This document shows positions 19,835 through 28,455 of a DNA stretch of 64,000 nucleotides, in pieces. Both the position numbers and the translations under genes were made by a program. How positions within the stretch are numbered: the stretch's first letter is position 1; every line of letters begins with the position of its first letter. Source of the stretch: an uncultured bacterium (GTDB lineage: Bacteria > Acidobacteriota > Aminicenantia > Aminicenantales > Saccharicenantaceae); the NCBI GenBank assembly GCA_937920515.1, contig CALEUG010000007.1:62001-126000 (forward strand), written 5' to 3'. The notes beneath the pieces are model-generated. The model saw only the letters and a list, made by a program, of their open reading frames with translations. It searched no databases and was not told the DNA's origin.

Positions 19835-21087
19835 CTTGTCAGCGAAGCCGTCTTCAGAATGAAGCCGCGACCCCGGTCTTCATCGTAGACCTCGCTCAAC
19901 ATCTTCTCCCGCACGGTAAGCAGGGCGTTAAACCCGTATTTCTCCCGCACCCGGTCTAAAGCCTGGCAGAGCCTCTCTTCCCGCTCCGGGTAAAGCTCAA
20001 AAAGAGATAGGTGCCGGGCTTCGACCAGCTCGCTGCCCTTCACTCCAACCAGCCGCAGAGCTAAGCGCGAACCTTCCCAGAGCTCCAGGAAAAGCTCCTC
20101 GGCCAGGCGGTAGATACGATTGGTTTCCTGGACCGGAAGCGACAGCACCCGGCGTTTGCTAACGGTCTTAAAATCCGAATAGCGGGCTTTAACCTCAATC
20201 ACCCGGGCATAGTATTTTTCCTGGCGCAGGCTCAGGGCCAGTCGGTCGCAGAGATAGGCTAAGTGGGCCAGCAGCAGGTCCCGGTCCCAGATATCCTCAA
20301 GGAAGGTGGTTTCCCGGGAGAAGGATTTTGGCTTTTCTGAAACCGAGAGCGGGCGATAATCCATACCCCGCGACAGCAGGTAAAGCTCGTCGCCCATGAC
20401 TCCAAAGAGCGCGCGCAGGGTTTCTGGCGGTACCTGCCAGAGGTCGGCTATTTTATGAACGTTGAGCAACCGCAGCATCACCTGGGCTTTCGGGCCTATT
20501 CCAGGAATTTCAGAGATATCCAGCGCCCGCAGAAACTCCTGCTCCTCGCCCGGCTGCAGCTCGAAAAATCCACCGGGCTTGGCTTTCCTGGTGGCTAACT
20601 TGGCCAGGATTTTGTTGGAAGCCGCGCCCGCCGAAACACCCAGGCCCAGCTCCTTTTCCACCCGGCGCTTGATTTCCTTAGCCACCTGGCTGAAAGAGGG
20701 ATAGAGGTGCCCGCAGCGGGTAAATTCCAGGTAGGCTTCATCGAGCGAAGCTTCTTCCACGTCCGGAGTGTATTCATGCAGAATGCGGAAAAACTTTTCG
20801 GAAAAGGCCTGGTAGATGTGGTAATTGCCGCGGACAAAAATTGCCTGCGGGCAGAGCTGGTAGCACTGGCGGAGCGGCATTCCGGAATGAACCCCGTACT
20901 TTCGCGCTTCATACGAGCAGGTGGAAGCCACGCCGCGCTCGTGTGGCAGGCCGCCGACCACCACCGGCTTTCCCTTAAGCTCCGGGTTGAGCAGCACTTC
21001 AACCGAGGCAAAAAAGGCGTCCAGGTCGATGTGGACCACATAGCGCCTTTTCTTCAAAACGGGCAAATCTCCCTCAGCCTTCCACAT
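19831..21087 (-). CDS. dinB: Y-family DNA polymerase IV
   Basis: 418 residues with an intact active site: D21 in HIDLDAFFASVE and D116-E117 in EEASLDEAYLEF. SAGAASNKILAKLATRKAKP and ISEIPGIGPK mark the fingers/thumb region with its helix-hairpin-helix. LSLF at residues 360-363 resembles a beta-clamp-binding motif. It performs translesion synthesis. It begins 23 bases after lexA with GGGGGA as ribosome site, so the two are co-transcribed. In canonical lexA-imuA-imuB-dnaE2 cassettes this position holds catalytically dead ImuB; here the Y-family enzyme is catalytically complete. Confidence 0.95.
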   Translation of the reverse strand: MWKAEGDLPVLKKRRYVVHIDLDAFFASVEVLLNPELKGKPVVVGGLPHERGVASTCSYEARKYGVHSGMPLRQCYQLCPQAIFVRGNYHIYQAFSEKFFRILHEYTPDVEEASLDEAYLEFTRCGHLYPSFSQVAKEIKRRVEKELGLGVSAGAASNKILAKLATRKAKPGGFFELQPGEEQEFLRALDISEIPGIGPKAQVMLRLLNVHKIADLWQVPPETLRALFGVMGDELYLLSRGMDYRPLSVSEKPKSFSRETTFLEDIWDRDLLLAHLAYLCDRLALSLRQEKYYARVIEVKARYSDFKTVSKRRVLSLPVQETNRIYRLAEELFLELWEGSRLALRLVGVKGSELVEARHLSLFELYPEREERLCQALDRVREKYGFNALLTVREKMLSEVYDEDRGRGFILKTASLTR

Positions 21088-21110
21088 CGTCTGTCCCCCG
21101 GATACCAGAA

Positions 21111-21737
21111 TCAGTACTTGCGGATGACGCCGACCACCCGGCCGACTATCCGGGCCTCGCCCACCTCAACTGGCTGAAAAGCCGGGTTTTCGGGCACCAG
21201 CAGCACCCTGTCCCGTTCCCGGCGCAGGCGCTTGAGGGTCACCGAGCCATCTTCGAGCAGGGCCACCACCATCTGGCCCGAGCTGGCCGTGTCGGTCCGC
21301 TCGATAACCACCAGGTCGCCGTCATCTATGTAAGCGTCGATCATGCTCTTGCCGGTAACCCTGAGGCAGAAAAGGTTGCCCCGCTTGCGCCCGCAAAACC
21401 ATGACGGGACTTCCACCGTTTCCCCCGGGGTGTCGAACATCTCCCGGGGGGTGCCGGCCGGAACCAGGCCGACCAGGGGCAGGCGCACCTGATTGACCGC
21501 ATCCGGCGCCTGGGCCAGGCGGACTTCGCCGCCTTCCCGCCTGAGGTAGCCTTTCTTTTCGAGGCTCAACAGATGCTTGAAGACGGCCGAGGGGTTGCTC
21601 AACCCGACCATCTGCCCCAGTTCCCGCACGGTCGGGGCGCAGCCGTGCTTCAGGATAAATTCCTGGATTTTTTCCAGGATTTCCTTCTGCCTCCAGGTTA
21701 AAGTTCTTTTAATCCTGTTAACCATTTTGTTCACCAT
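21111..21737 (-). CDS. lexA: SOS repressor LexA
   Basis: 208 residues. N-terminal winged helix (TWRQKEILEKIQEFI, APTVRELGQMVGLSNPSAV), an Ala-Gly self-cleavage site at A94-G95 in LVGLVPAGTP, and the serine-lysine dyad S131 (TGKSMIDAYIDDGD) and K169 (GSVTLKRL). RecA-stimulated self-cleavage should derepress this operon. ATG 21737 and an in-frame ATG at 21725 are both possible; the promoter lies so close that the mRNA may be nearly leaderless. GTGAAC-N6-GTTAAC over the start region is a candidate self-operator, untested. Confidence 0.96.
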   Translation of the reverse strand: MVNKMVNRIKRTLTWRQKEILEKIQEFILKHGCAPTVRELGQMVGLSNPSAVFKHLLSLEKKGYLRREGGEVRLAQAPDAVNQVRLPLVGLVPAGTPREMFDTPGETVEVPSWFCGRKRGNLFCLRVTGKSMIDAYIDDGDLVVIERTDTASSGQMVVALLEDGSVTLKRLRRERDRVLLVPENPAFQPVEVGEARIVGRVVGVIRKY

Positions 21738-21741
21738 TTAT

Positions 21742-21770
21742 AAAATAATCCTGGAACCGGCCTCTGTCAA
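21742..21770 (-). promoter_or_regulatory. Sigma70-type promoter of lexA-dinB-dnaE2
   Basis: On the minus strand TTGACA (21770-21765), a 17-base spacer and TATTTT (21747-21742). The predicted transcription start falls around 21735, at the first lexA codon, implying a leaderless or very short leader mRNA. Confidence 0.6.
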
Positions 21771-21868
21771 GTAAAAAATTAAAAAACAGAACTGGCGCAG
21801 GCCGGCGCGAGAATCAAAATCCGGCTTTGAAGCCCGGCGCGGGTCCGGAAACGGGCAAACGAAGTAAA

Positions 21869-22128
21869 TTACCCTTTTATCTTGTTGATGTTAACCGCAG
21901 AAGCGGGGTCCGGGGTAACCCCTGAACGGTTTTTGCCTGTTGACTGCTTCCACCTTACCGGGTCCAGGATACGGCATCTGGTGAGGAACATATTTTCCTT
22001 TTCATCCCTTCCCAGGGCAAAAATATGATTACCTTATACCGCCAGCACCGAACCGCTGAGGCCGGAATAGAAGCTGTCCACAAAGCGCCCCCGGTCATCA
22101 AAAACATCGAACAGGCTTCGCAAACAAA
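21869..22128 (-). pseudogene. C-terminal fragment of a 6-bladed beta-propeller protein
   Basis: Directly after the serpin stop the minus strand reads LFDVFDDRGRFVDSFYSGL, an in-frame TAA at 22036-22034, then GNHIFALGRDEKENMFLTRCRI. This is the C-terminal blade pattern of 6-bladed beta-propeller (NHL-like) proteins. There is no start codon, no upstream blades, and an internal stop, so it is a relic. Family assignment is by eye. Confidence 0.55.
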
Positions 22129-23466
22129 TCATTTAGCGGGATTTACCACCCGGCCCAGGAACAGAATCGTCCCTGTCTGGCGCTCCTGAATTATGAAGAT
22201 GAAAGGATGGTCGGCCCGGAAGACCGGCTTGCTCGAGACCATCTTGATCCCCACGACCACTCCTGTAGCCGCGGCCGCCTCTGTCCCCTCCTCGTTGACT
22301 TCAACAAAAGCCTGATGCACAACTTCAGTTATTAGAAGTTCTTTCTGTCCGGTCATTCCCGACAGGTCAGCCGCCAGGGTGAAAGCCGTGGGCATACCCA
22401 TTTTGCCCAGCAGGCCTTCTTTACCTCCCATCAGGTACTTGGTTTCAAACTTGAACCGGGGCAGATACACATCGACCTTTTCCAGACCGGTCAACATCCC
22501 GCGGAGAGCCTCCAGTTTATCCGATGACAGGTAGGGCTCAACCCGGGAAAGTTCTCCCTTCGGCAGAAGGACCAGCATGGAGATTTCCCCGCCGACATAT
22601 GGTAACTCCACCGCCTGCAGGTCTTCGTTCTCAAAATATTTGACTTCGGCCTCCTGAAGATACATCAGCGGAACCCTGACCGTCTTATCGGCGCTGACCC
22701 TGAAATCTGCTTCCCGGGTGGCTTTCTTCGGAAATTGCTTTTCCCAGAGCCCCTTGAAATAGATGGCGTTGGTCAACACCAGCCTGGTCAGAGAATCGAT
22801 GACATTCGGCGGAATCAAATTTTTTATCCTGTCGTTAGTCTGTTCCTCCACCCAGCGATTGATGGTAAGACGCGAATTTTCGGTGTCACCCACAAAATCA
22901 ACGCTGTTCAGTCGGCCTCCATAGTACTTCTCCACTGTCTGGAAGTACTCGGGCAGAAAGGGATAATTTCTCTGGGCCCAGAGGGCATTGGCCGTACGCA
23001 ACTCGTATTTTTTGTCCTTTTTGTTAACCCGGGCCATGATTCCTGAAAAACCCTGCCTGAGGGTGTCGATATCATCGGGATAATGAAAAACCTGTCTTAT
23101 CTCCCCGGCCGTTTGCTCCCTGGCTCCCTCGTAGGTCATGGCCATGGCCACCGACAGGCTGAATGGAGAATAAAAAAGATTTCCCTGTTCTTTTTTCTTA
23201 AGGTGAGAATAGAGGTCAAAAGCAAATTGATTTATGGCCCCGACCACCTGGCCGGTCGCCCCTGATTCAGGCTGCGCTGCTGTCTCTGTTCCGGTAGTTT
23301 CCGGCTTGGCCCCCGGACTGCTTTCCGCCCGGGGCTCAGCCGGGACAGGCTGACCTGCTTCCCCTTCTCTGGCTGGAACCCCGTCTCTGGAACAGGAAGA
23401 AGCCAGGAAGGCAATTACCAGAAAAACCAGCAGGGTTATCTTTCCCGGTTTGTTAATCCTTTCCAT
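22129..23466 (-). CDS. Serpin-family protease inhibitor, predicted lipoprotein
   Basis: 445 residues. A signal peptide ending LASSC (Cys25) and a Pro/Glu/Ala-rich linker to about residue 70 tether the serpin domain outside the cell or in the periplasm. Serpin blocks seen: GNLFYSPFSLSVAMAMTYEGA, LTNAIYFKGLWEKQF, VELPYVG and FRADHPFIFIIQERQTGTILFLGRV. The reactive-centre hinge EEGTEAAAATG has the small residues needed for loop insertion, so it should be inhibitory. Counting from the hinge places P1-P1' at about Lys-Met, suggesting a trypsin-like target; this is an estimate. It probably protects the cell from secreted proteases. Confidence 0.93.
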   Translation of the reverse strand: MERINKPGKITLLVFLVIAFLASSCSRDGVPAREGEAGQPVPAEPRAESSPGAKPETTGTETAAQPESGATGQVVGAINQFAFDLYSHLKKKEQGNLFYSPFSLSVAMAMTYEGAREQTAGEIRQVFHYPDDIDTLRQGFSGIMARVNKKDKKYELRTANALWAQRNYPFLPEYFQTVEKYYGGRLNSVDFVGDTENSRLTINRWVEEQTNDRIKNLIPPNVIDSLTRLVLTNAIYFKGLWEKQFPKKATREADFRVSADKTVRVPLMYLQEAEVKYFENEDLQAVELPYVGGEISMLVLLPKGELSRVEPYLSSDKLEALRGMLTGLEKVDVYLPRFKFETKYLMGGKEGLLGKMGMPTAFTLAADLSGMTGQKELLITEVVHQAFVEVNEEGTEAAAATGVVVGIKMVSSKPVFRADHPFIFIIQERQTGTILFLGRVVNPAK

Positions 23467-23502
23467 ATTTCTCTCCTTTTTATTGATGATTTTCCAGTTA
23501 TT

Positions 23503-23964
23503 TCAGCCCATTCCCCGGCCGTTACCCTGGCCATCAGACCTGTTTCCTTCCAGTTTATCCAGAACCATCTCAATCGCTCTGTGCAGCAGTGATAGTTCTT
23601 CGGGTTCATTCCAGGTCGGGTCTTCCCAGCCCTACCTGGTAAACATCAACTGGCAGTCTTCGGCATCGTGCACCTGAAATTCAAGAACCCTGGTCTTATA
23701 ACCCGCTGCCAGTTTTGTCAGGTATCTGGTATAGGTCCTGGTGGTCAAACCAGAATCGGTCACGATACTCAGGACCCGGTAAGTTATGGTCCCGCTGGCC
23801 CGGTCCTGGACAACCGTTTCCAGGTCAACATAATCCCTCCTCTCTATGTCGGACGAAAGCCTTAAAGTGCCCACCCATTGCCAGTCAGTGGCAGAGGCCA
23901 GGTATTCCGCCGGGAAAAGAAACATTAACAAAGAAAGAAGCAAAACTTTTTTTCTTGGCCACAT
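23503..23964 (-). pseudogene. Exported protein interrupted by an in-frame TAG
   Basis: The open part (start ATG 23964, stop TAG at 23634-23632) has a signal peptide and WQWVGTLRLSSDIERRDYVDLETV, like small exported proteins that report a converted unit or surface-adhesin-E-like fold. In the same frame after the TAG, coding-like sequence continues (GWEDPTWNEPEELSLLHRAI) for 42 more codons to TGA at 23505-23503. A C-terminal segment of this kind is expected in the family, so the TAG is probably a nonsense mutation, a sequencing error or, less likely, a recoded codon. Function unknown. Confidence 0.6.
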
Positions 23965-24112
23965 GGTTTCCCCCTGAAACAAATTCTCCCGAATATTTCG
24001 GGCATTTCATTAAAAACTCTGAAACCTTACTACCTGTGATTTTAACACAACATTCAGCCCGAATATTAATAGAAAAAATTGGCCTTTTCATCTATCATAT
24101 ACAGGTTAAGAT

Positions 24113-24622
24113 ATGTTGAAAAAGATAGCATTGGCAACAATTCTTATGGTGGCACTCGCCCTGAGTCTGACCCCGGCCTCTGAAATCATGGCCGGGGACG
24201 GCCAGAAAGGGAATCCCATCGTTGTCGTAAAAGTTTCTCCGCCTTCTCAAACGGTCGCTCCGGGCAACACTTTTGAACTCACCCTGGAACTCACCGTGGC
24301 CCCTGGGTTCCACATCAATTCCTGTAAGCCTGAAGATGAAATGCTGGTTCCGACCTCGGTTGAGTTGAAGAAAGACCCGGCCCTGGAACTCAAAGAGGTT
24401 CTGTTCCCCGAGGCTAAAAAGAAAAAATTCAAATTCTCGGATAAGCCGCTGTCTGTTTACGAAGGCCAGCTCAAGGTCAGGCTAAAAATTGAGCTGGCCG
24501 AAGATGTCTGCGGCAGCAGCCTGGAAATCGAAGGCAAGGTCCGCTACCAGGCCTGCAACGATGAAGCCTGCCTGCGCCCGTCTTCCGTTCCCTTCAAGGC
24601 CACGATCAAGCTTGCCTCCTGA
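24113..24622 (+). CDS. DsbD N-terminal-domain-like exported protein
   Basis: 169 residues with a signal peptide (LATILMVALALSLTPASEIMA). The mature part is an immunoglobulin-like domain with GFHINS and the redox Cys pair in YQACNDEACLRP, as in the alpha domain of the thiol-disulfide transporter DsbD. The membrane and C-terminal thioredoxin domains are absent, so this is a stand-alone periplasmic domain that probably passes reducing equivalents. A third Cys (VCGSS) precedes the pair. The TlpA-like protein 320 bases downstream may be its partner; that is inference. The RBS is weak (AGG seven bases upstream). Confidence 0.8.
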   Translation: MLKKIALATILMVALALSLTPASEIMAGDGQKGNPIVVVKVSPPSQTVAPGNTFELTLELTVAPGFHINSCKPEDEMLVPTSVELKKDPALELKEVLFPEAKKKKFKFSDKPLSVYEGQLKVRLKIELAEDVCGSSLEIEGKVRYQACNDEACLRPSSVPFKATIKLAS

Positions 24623-24889
24623 ACTGTTCCGGTTTGAGCTGCCGGGCTGGCAGTATTTACTCCTGAATTACCTTTAATTTATATTCTTAGCGCCGAACGA
24701 ATTGCAAGCAGGAAACTGCCGCCCTGACTTTAAGTTTCATTAAGTAAGACAGAAGCGGGCAGACCGTGGTCTTTTGCCGGGCCCTCAGGCCACATAAACT
24801 TCTGACCTGGTACCGGTCCCCTTGTGACTGACCACCAAAAAAATGATCAAAAAAATGCCAGTCCGGGCCCGCCCTGGGCTCTGCTCCAT

Positions 24890-24918
24890 TTGTAAAAATG
24901 TTAATTTTCTGGGATAAT
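24890..24918 (+). promoter_or_regulatory. Sigma70-type promoter of the TlpA-like gene
   Basis: TTGTAA (24890-24895), a 17-base spacer and GATAAT (24913-24918). The start codon is at 24946 with AAAGGA upstream. The remainder of the gap (24623-24889) has no identifiable feature. Confidence 0.55.
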
Positions 24919-24945
24919 GAGTGAAACTTATTGAAAGGATTTCAG

Positions 24946-26844
24946 ATGAAAAAATCATTTACGCTGGCAATAACCATTATTCTGGTTGCTTTCTCGCTGG
25001 TGGTCTGCTCGGAAAAGAGCTCATCCGCCCGGCTGACCATGTCCCCGGCCAGACCCAGACCTGGCGACACAGTTACTTTCGCCTATATACCGGCTGACAA
25101 GAACCTGGCTGCCCGGGAAACCTTCAGCCTCTATGTTTATTCCTATTCCAAGGAATTGCCCAAAGTTCAGGCCGTTGAACTCAAAAAGAGCGGCCAGAAA
25201 TGGACCGGAACCTACTCCATCGATAAAGAGGCCTACGGCCTGGTGGCCAAAATCAAGCTGGACAGGGAAAATGATGACAACAACCAGGGCAAAGGCTATA
25301 TCTTTGCCCTTTACACCCCGGAAGGTAAATTGCTGCCCGGTCACAGGGCCGGACTGGCCTTAGCCTACACTTCCTGGGGCCAGCTGGTGGGAATTAACCA
25401 GGACCTGAACGAGGCCCTTCGCCTGACCGAAGAGGAGTTCGTGGCCAACCCGGCCACAAAAAAAGAATTTGTCAACAGCTACCTGCGTCTCCTGCAGGCC
25501 ACCAAGAAAGAAGGCTGGGAGCAGAAATCGAAAGATTTCCTGGAAGAAGTCTCGGCCCTGCCCGACCTGGACGACTCCACCCTGGTAACTCTCTACAGAT
25601 TTTATGCCCAGACCGGAAACCAGGAAAAAGCCATGGCCATGGTAGAACAGGCCCGGAAAAACCCCAAAGGTGAATTCTTTCAGATCCAGGCTCTGATGCA
25701 GCTTCAGGGCATCCAGGATTTTAAAGAAAGAATGGATTTCGTGAAAGAATTCCAGGAAGCTTTCCCCGATTCCAGGTACGCCGAGTCCATAATCGGCATG
25801 ATTACCCAGGGGCTCTTCCAGGAGAAGAAACTGGAAGAAGCCAACAACTTTCTCCAGGAGAACCGGCTTAAGGCCCAGCCATATTATTTTTACGCCGTGG
25901 CCAACCAGGCTAACCAGGAAGGACAGGTCCCGCTGGCCTTAAAAGCCCTTGACAACGGAATATCCTTGCTGAACGAGCACCTCTCCAGCCCGGACAAGTA
26001 CAAACCCCCTTACTATACCGAGGAAGAATGGCAGGAAGAGATCAAGACCAGCCTCAGCGCCATGATGCTCAGCCTCAAAGGAAACCTGCTGTGGAAACGG
26101 GGGCAGTTAAACGAGGCCATCAGCTCCCTGGGCCAGGCTTACGAAGCCAGCCACGGCGAGCAATCCGGAATCTCCATGGATTACGCCAGGGTCCTGCTGG
26201 AGAATAAAAACTATGAGCCGGCTCTCCAGGTCCTGGAAGCCACAGCCCGAAAGGGCTTTACCGATTCCGACCTTATGGACCTGCTCAAACAGGCCTACGC
26301 CGGTGCCAGAGGCTCGGACAGTGGCTGGGAAGAATACCGGGTAAACCTCGAGACCGGAGCCACCGAGGCCCTCAGGTCGGAGCTACAGAAAAAGATGGTC
26401 GCCCAACCGGCCCCGGCCTTTGAACTCAAAGACCTGGAAGGCAAGGTGGTTAAGCTGTCCGATTACAAGGGCAAGGTGGTCATCCTGGATTTCTGGGCCA
26501 CCTGGTGCGGTCCCTGCCTGGGTTCTTTCCCCGGTATGAAGAAGCTGGTCGAAGAATACCAGAAGGACCCCGGTGTGGCTTTCGTCTTCATCAATACCTG
26601 GCAGGATGAAGCCAACAAGGAACAGGTGGTCAGGGAATTCCTGGAAAAGAACCAGTATCCTTTTTATGTCCTTATGGACAGCGAGGACAAGGTGGTGGCT
26701 GACTATGGCGTTTCCGGGATTCCGACCAAGTTCGTCATCGACCCTAAAGGCAAGATAAGATTCAAGAGCGTCGGCTTTGAAGGCGACACTGAAAAAATGG
26801 TTAAAGAAGTAAAGCTGATGGTCGAGCTGGCCAGGGGAAAATAA
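24946..26844 (+). CDS. TPR-rich TlpA-like thioredoxin-fold protein
   Basis: 632 residues. A signal or anchor segment (FTLAITIILVAFSLVVC) leads to an Ig-like N-terminal part, then about 350 residues of helical TPR-type repeats, and a C-terminal TlpA/ResA-type thioredoxin domain with DFWATWCGPC (C521 and C524), FINTW and the cis-Pro loop GIPTKFVIDPKG. The domain reduces disulfides in periplasmic proteins; the TPR part probably recruits a partner. ATG 24946 is preferred (AAAGGA six bases upstream) over ATG 24931. Lipidation at VVC is possible but the box is poor. Confidence 0.9.
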   Translation: MKKSFTLAITIILVAFSLVVCSEKSSSARLTMSPARPRPGDTVTFAYIPADKNLAARETFSLYVYSYSKELPKVQAVELKKSGQKWTGTYSIDKEAYGLVAKIKLDRENDDNNQGKGYIFALYTPEGKLLPGHRAGLALAYTSWGQLVGINQDLNEALRLTEEEFVANPATKKEFVNSYLRLLQATKKEGWEQKSKDFLEEVSALPDLDDSTLVTLYRFYAQTGNQEKAMAMVEQARKNPKGEFFQIQALMQLQGIQDFKERMDFVKEFQEAFPDSRYAESIIGMITQGLFQEKKLEEANNFLQENRLKAQPYYFYAVANQANQEGQVPLALKALDNGISLLNEHLSSPDKYKPPYYTEEEWQEEIKTSLSAMMLSLKGNLLWKRGQLNEAISSLGQAYEASHGEQSGISMDYARVLLENKNYEPALQVLEATARKGFTDSDLMDLLKQAYAGARGSDSGWEEYRVNLETGATEALRSELQKKMVAQPAPAFELKDLEGKVVKLSDYKGKVVILDFWATWCGPCLGSFPGMKKLVEEYQKDPGVAFVFINTWQDEANKEQVVREFLEKNQYPFYVLMDSEDKVVADYGVSGIPTKFVIDPKGKIRFKSVGFEGDTEKMVKEVKLMVELARGK

Positions 26845-26886
26845 GCAGGCTAAAATTAAAATTAAATAAAAGATAAAATATCAGTC

Positions 26887-26915
26887 CGGCCATTAAGAAG
26901 GAGCTTAACTGGCCG
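26887..26915 (+). promoter_or_regulatory. 11-bp hairpin with AAGGAG in its loop
   Basis: CGGCCA/TGGCCG plus TTAAG/CTTAA pair with a single bulged C, leaving AAGGAG as the loop, 50 bases upstream of the trans-sulfuration gene start. No start codon follows this loop at a normal distance, so it may be a protein-binding leader or an old ribosome site. No T-tract follows, so it is not a terminator. Confidence 0.4.
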
Positions 26916-26965
26916 CCAGGGACTTGGCTGAATTGCCTTTAGCATATGTATTTCAAGGAGTCACG

Positions 26966-28156
26966 ATGAGCAAGCATAATCAAAATAAAAGGCTGGAAAC
27001 TGAAATCATCCATGCCGGCTACGATCCCGACCCGTCGGTCCGGAGCGTCTCGCCACCCATCTACCAGACCTCAACCTTTGCCTTTGAAAGCGCCGAACAG
27101 GGAGCAGCCCTTTTCGCCGGCCAGGAAAAGGGGTTTATTTACACCCGGCTGGGCAACCCGACCATCCTGGCCCTGGAGGAGGCCTTAGCTACCCTGGAAA
27201 AAGGTTATGGAGCGCTGGCCACGGCCACCGGCATGGCTGCAGTCTCCACCATTTACCTGGCCTTCCTGGAAAAAGATGCTCATATGATAGGCACCGCTGC
27301 ACTCTACGGGCCGTCCAGAACCATCATCGAGACAGAACTTATCCGCTTTGGAGTGAGGGCCGACTTCATCGACACTTCGGACATCGCTGAAATTAAAAAG
27401 AGAATTAAAAAGAATACAAAGTTGCTGTTCGTCGAAAGCCCGGCCAACCCCACCATGGCCATCACCGACCTCGGAGCCTGCGCCGAAATCGCCCGGGAGC
27501 ATGACCTGCTTCTGGTGGTCGATAATACTTTCGCCTCCCCGGTCCTGCAGAACCCGCTGGAACTGGGAGCGGATGTGGTCATGCACAGCCTGACCAAGCT
27601 CATCAATGGCCACAGCGACGTGGTGGGCGGGATAATTATAAGTCGCAGCCAAGAACTCCATAAAAGGCTGCAGAAAGTTCTGAGAATGTCTGGCGGAACC
27701 ATGGACCCTCACCAGGCCTGGCTGGTGCTGCGCGGGCTGCGCACGCTGCATCTCAGGGTGGAGAGAGCCCAGGAAAACGCTCAGAAAATTGCGGCCTGGC
27801 TGGAAGCTCACCCGAAGGTGGCCTGGGTCAACTACCCCGGTTTGAAGAGCCACCCGCAGTATGAGCTGATGAAAAAGCAGATGAAAGGCCCGGGCTCGAT
27901 GATTTCCTTCGGTTTGAAGGGCGGTTATGAAGCTGGCCTGAAAATGATAAACAGCGTCAGGCTCTGCACCCTGGCCGTTTCGCTGGGCGGAATAGAAACA
28001 CTTATACAGCACCCGGCCAGCATGACTCATGCCTCCGTCCCGAAGAAAGAAAAAGAAGAAGCCGGCATTAGCGACGACCTGATCAGGCTCTCAGTCGGCT
28101 GCGAGAACGTGGAAGACTTAATCGAGGACCTGGAGCAGGCCCTGGCCCGCAGTTAA
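26966..28156 (+). CDS. Trans-sulfuration PLP enzyme (methionine gamma-lyase-like)
   Basis: 396 residues of the Cys/Met metabolism PLP family: SPPIYQTSTF, YTRLGNPT, D186 in VVDNTFASP, and the PLP lysine K211 in HSLTKLINGHSDVVGG. Overall layout fits methionine gamma-lyase or cystathionine gamma-lyase/synthase. The Cys found after LYG in many methionine gamma-lyases is Pro here (LYGPSRT), so the exact reaction stays open. ATG 26966 is chosen with AAGGAG upstream; a TTG frame to 26924 exists. It has no transport or methionine biosynthesis neighbours. Confidence 0.87.
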   Translation: MSKHNQNKRLETEIIHAGYDPDPSVRSVSPPIYQTSTFAFESAEQGAALFAGQEKGFIYTRLGNPTILALEEALATLEKGYGALATATGMAAVSTIYLAFLEKDAHMIGTAALYGPSRTIIETELIRFGVRADFIDTSDIAEIKKRIKKNTKLLFVESPANPTMAITDLGACAEIAREHDLLLVVDNTFASPVLQNPLELGADVVMHSLTKLINGHSDVVGGIIISRSQELHKRLQKVLRMSGGTMDPHQAWLVLRGLRTLHLRVERAQENAQKIAAWLEAHPKVAWVNYPGLKSHPQYELMKKQMKGPGSMISFGLKGGYEAGLKMINSVRLCTLAVSLGGIETLIQHPASMTHASVPKKEKEEAGISDDLIRLSVGCENVEDLIEDLEQALARS

Positions 28157-28187
28157 GAGTACAGAATACAGGCCAATTCTTTGAAAA

Positions 28188-28229
28188 AAACCGGATACTT
28201 TTATCTTGAATATTTTACCCATCCGGTTT
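28188..28229. terminator. Possible bidirectional hairpin between convergent genes
   Basis: AAACCGGAT (28188-28196) and ATCCGGTTT (28221-28229) form a perfect nine-base inverted repeat around a 24-base loop between the trans-sulfuration gene and the convergent thioesterase. No adjacent T-tract exists, so terminator function is weakly supported. The rest of this 300-base gap shows nothing. Confidence 0.3.
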
Positions 28230-28455
28230 GCTGGACGGCGGTGACAGAAAAAGACGTGTAACCTTTTCTTAATTTTTAAGTATACCTCCCCCGGCTCTGT
28301 TCCCTGATTCTCCTCAGCCCGGGCCCAGAAATCCCGCGAGGTCCTGACTGCCGTCCAGGCGCAGCACCCCGCGTTAATGTCTCCTAATAGAAAATTATTT
28401 CAGGCCAATACCTGGCCGACTCGATAGCTCAGGCCCGGCGGCTGCTGGCTTTAAT

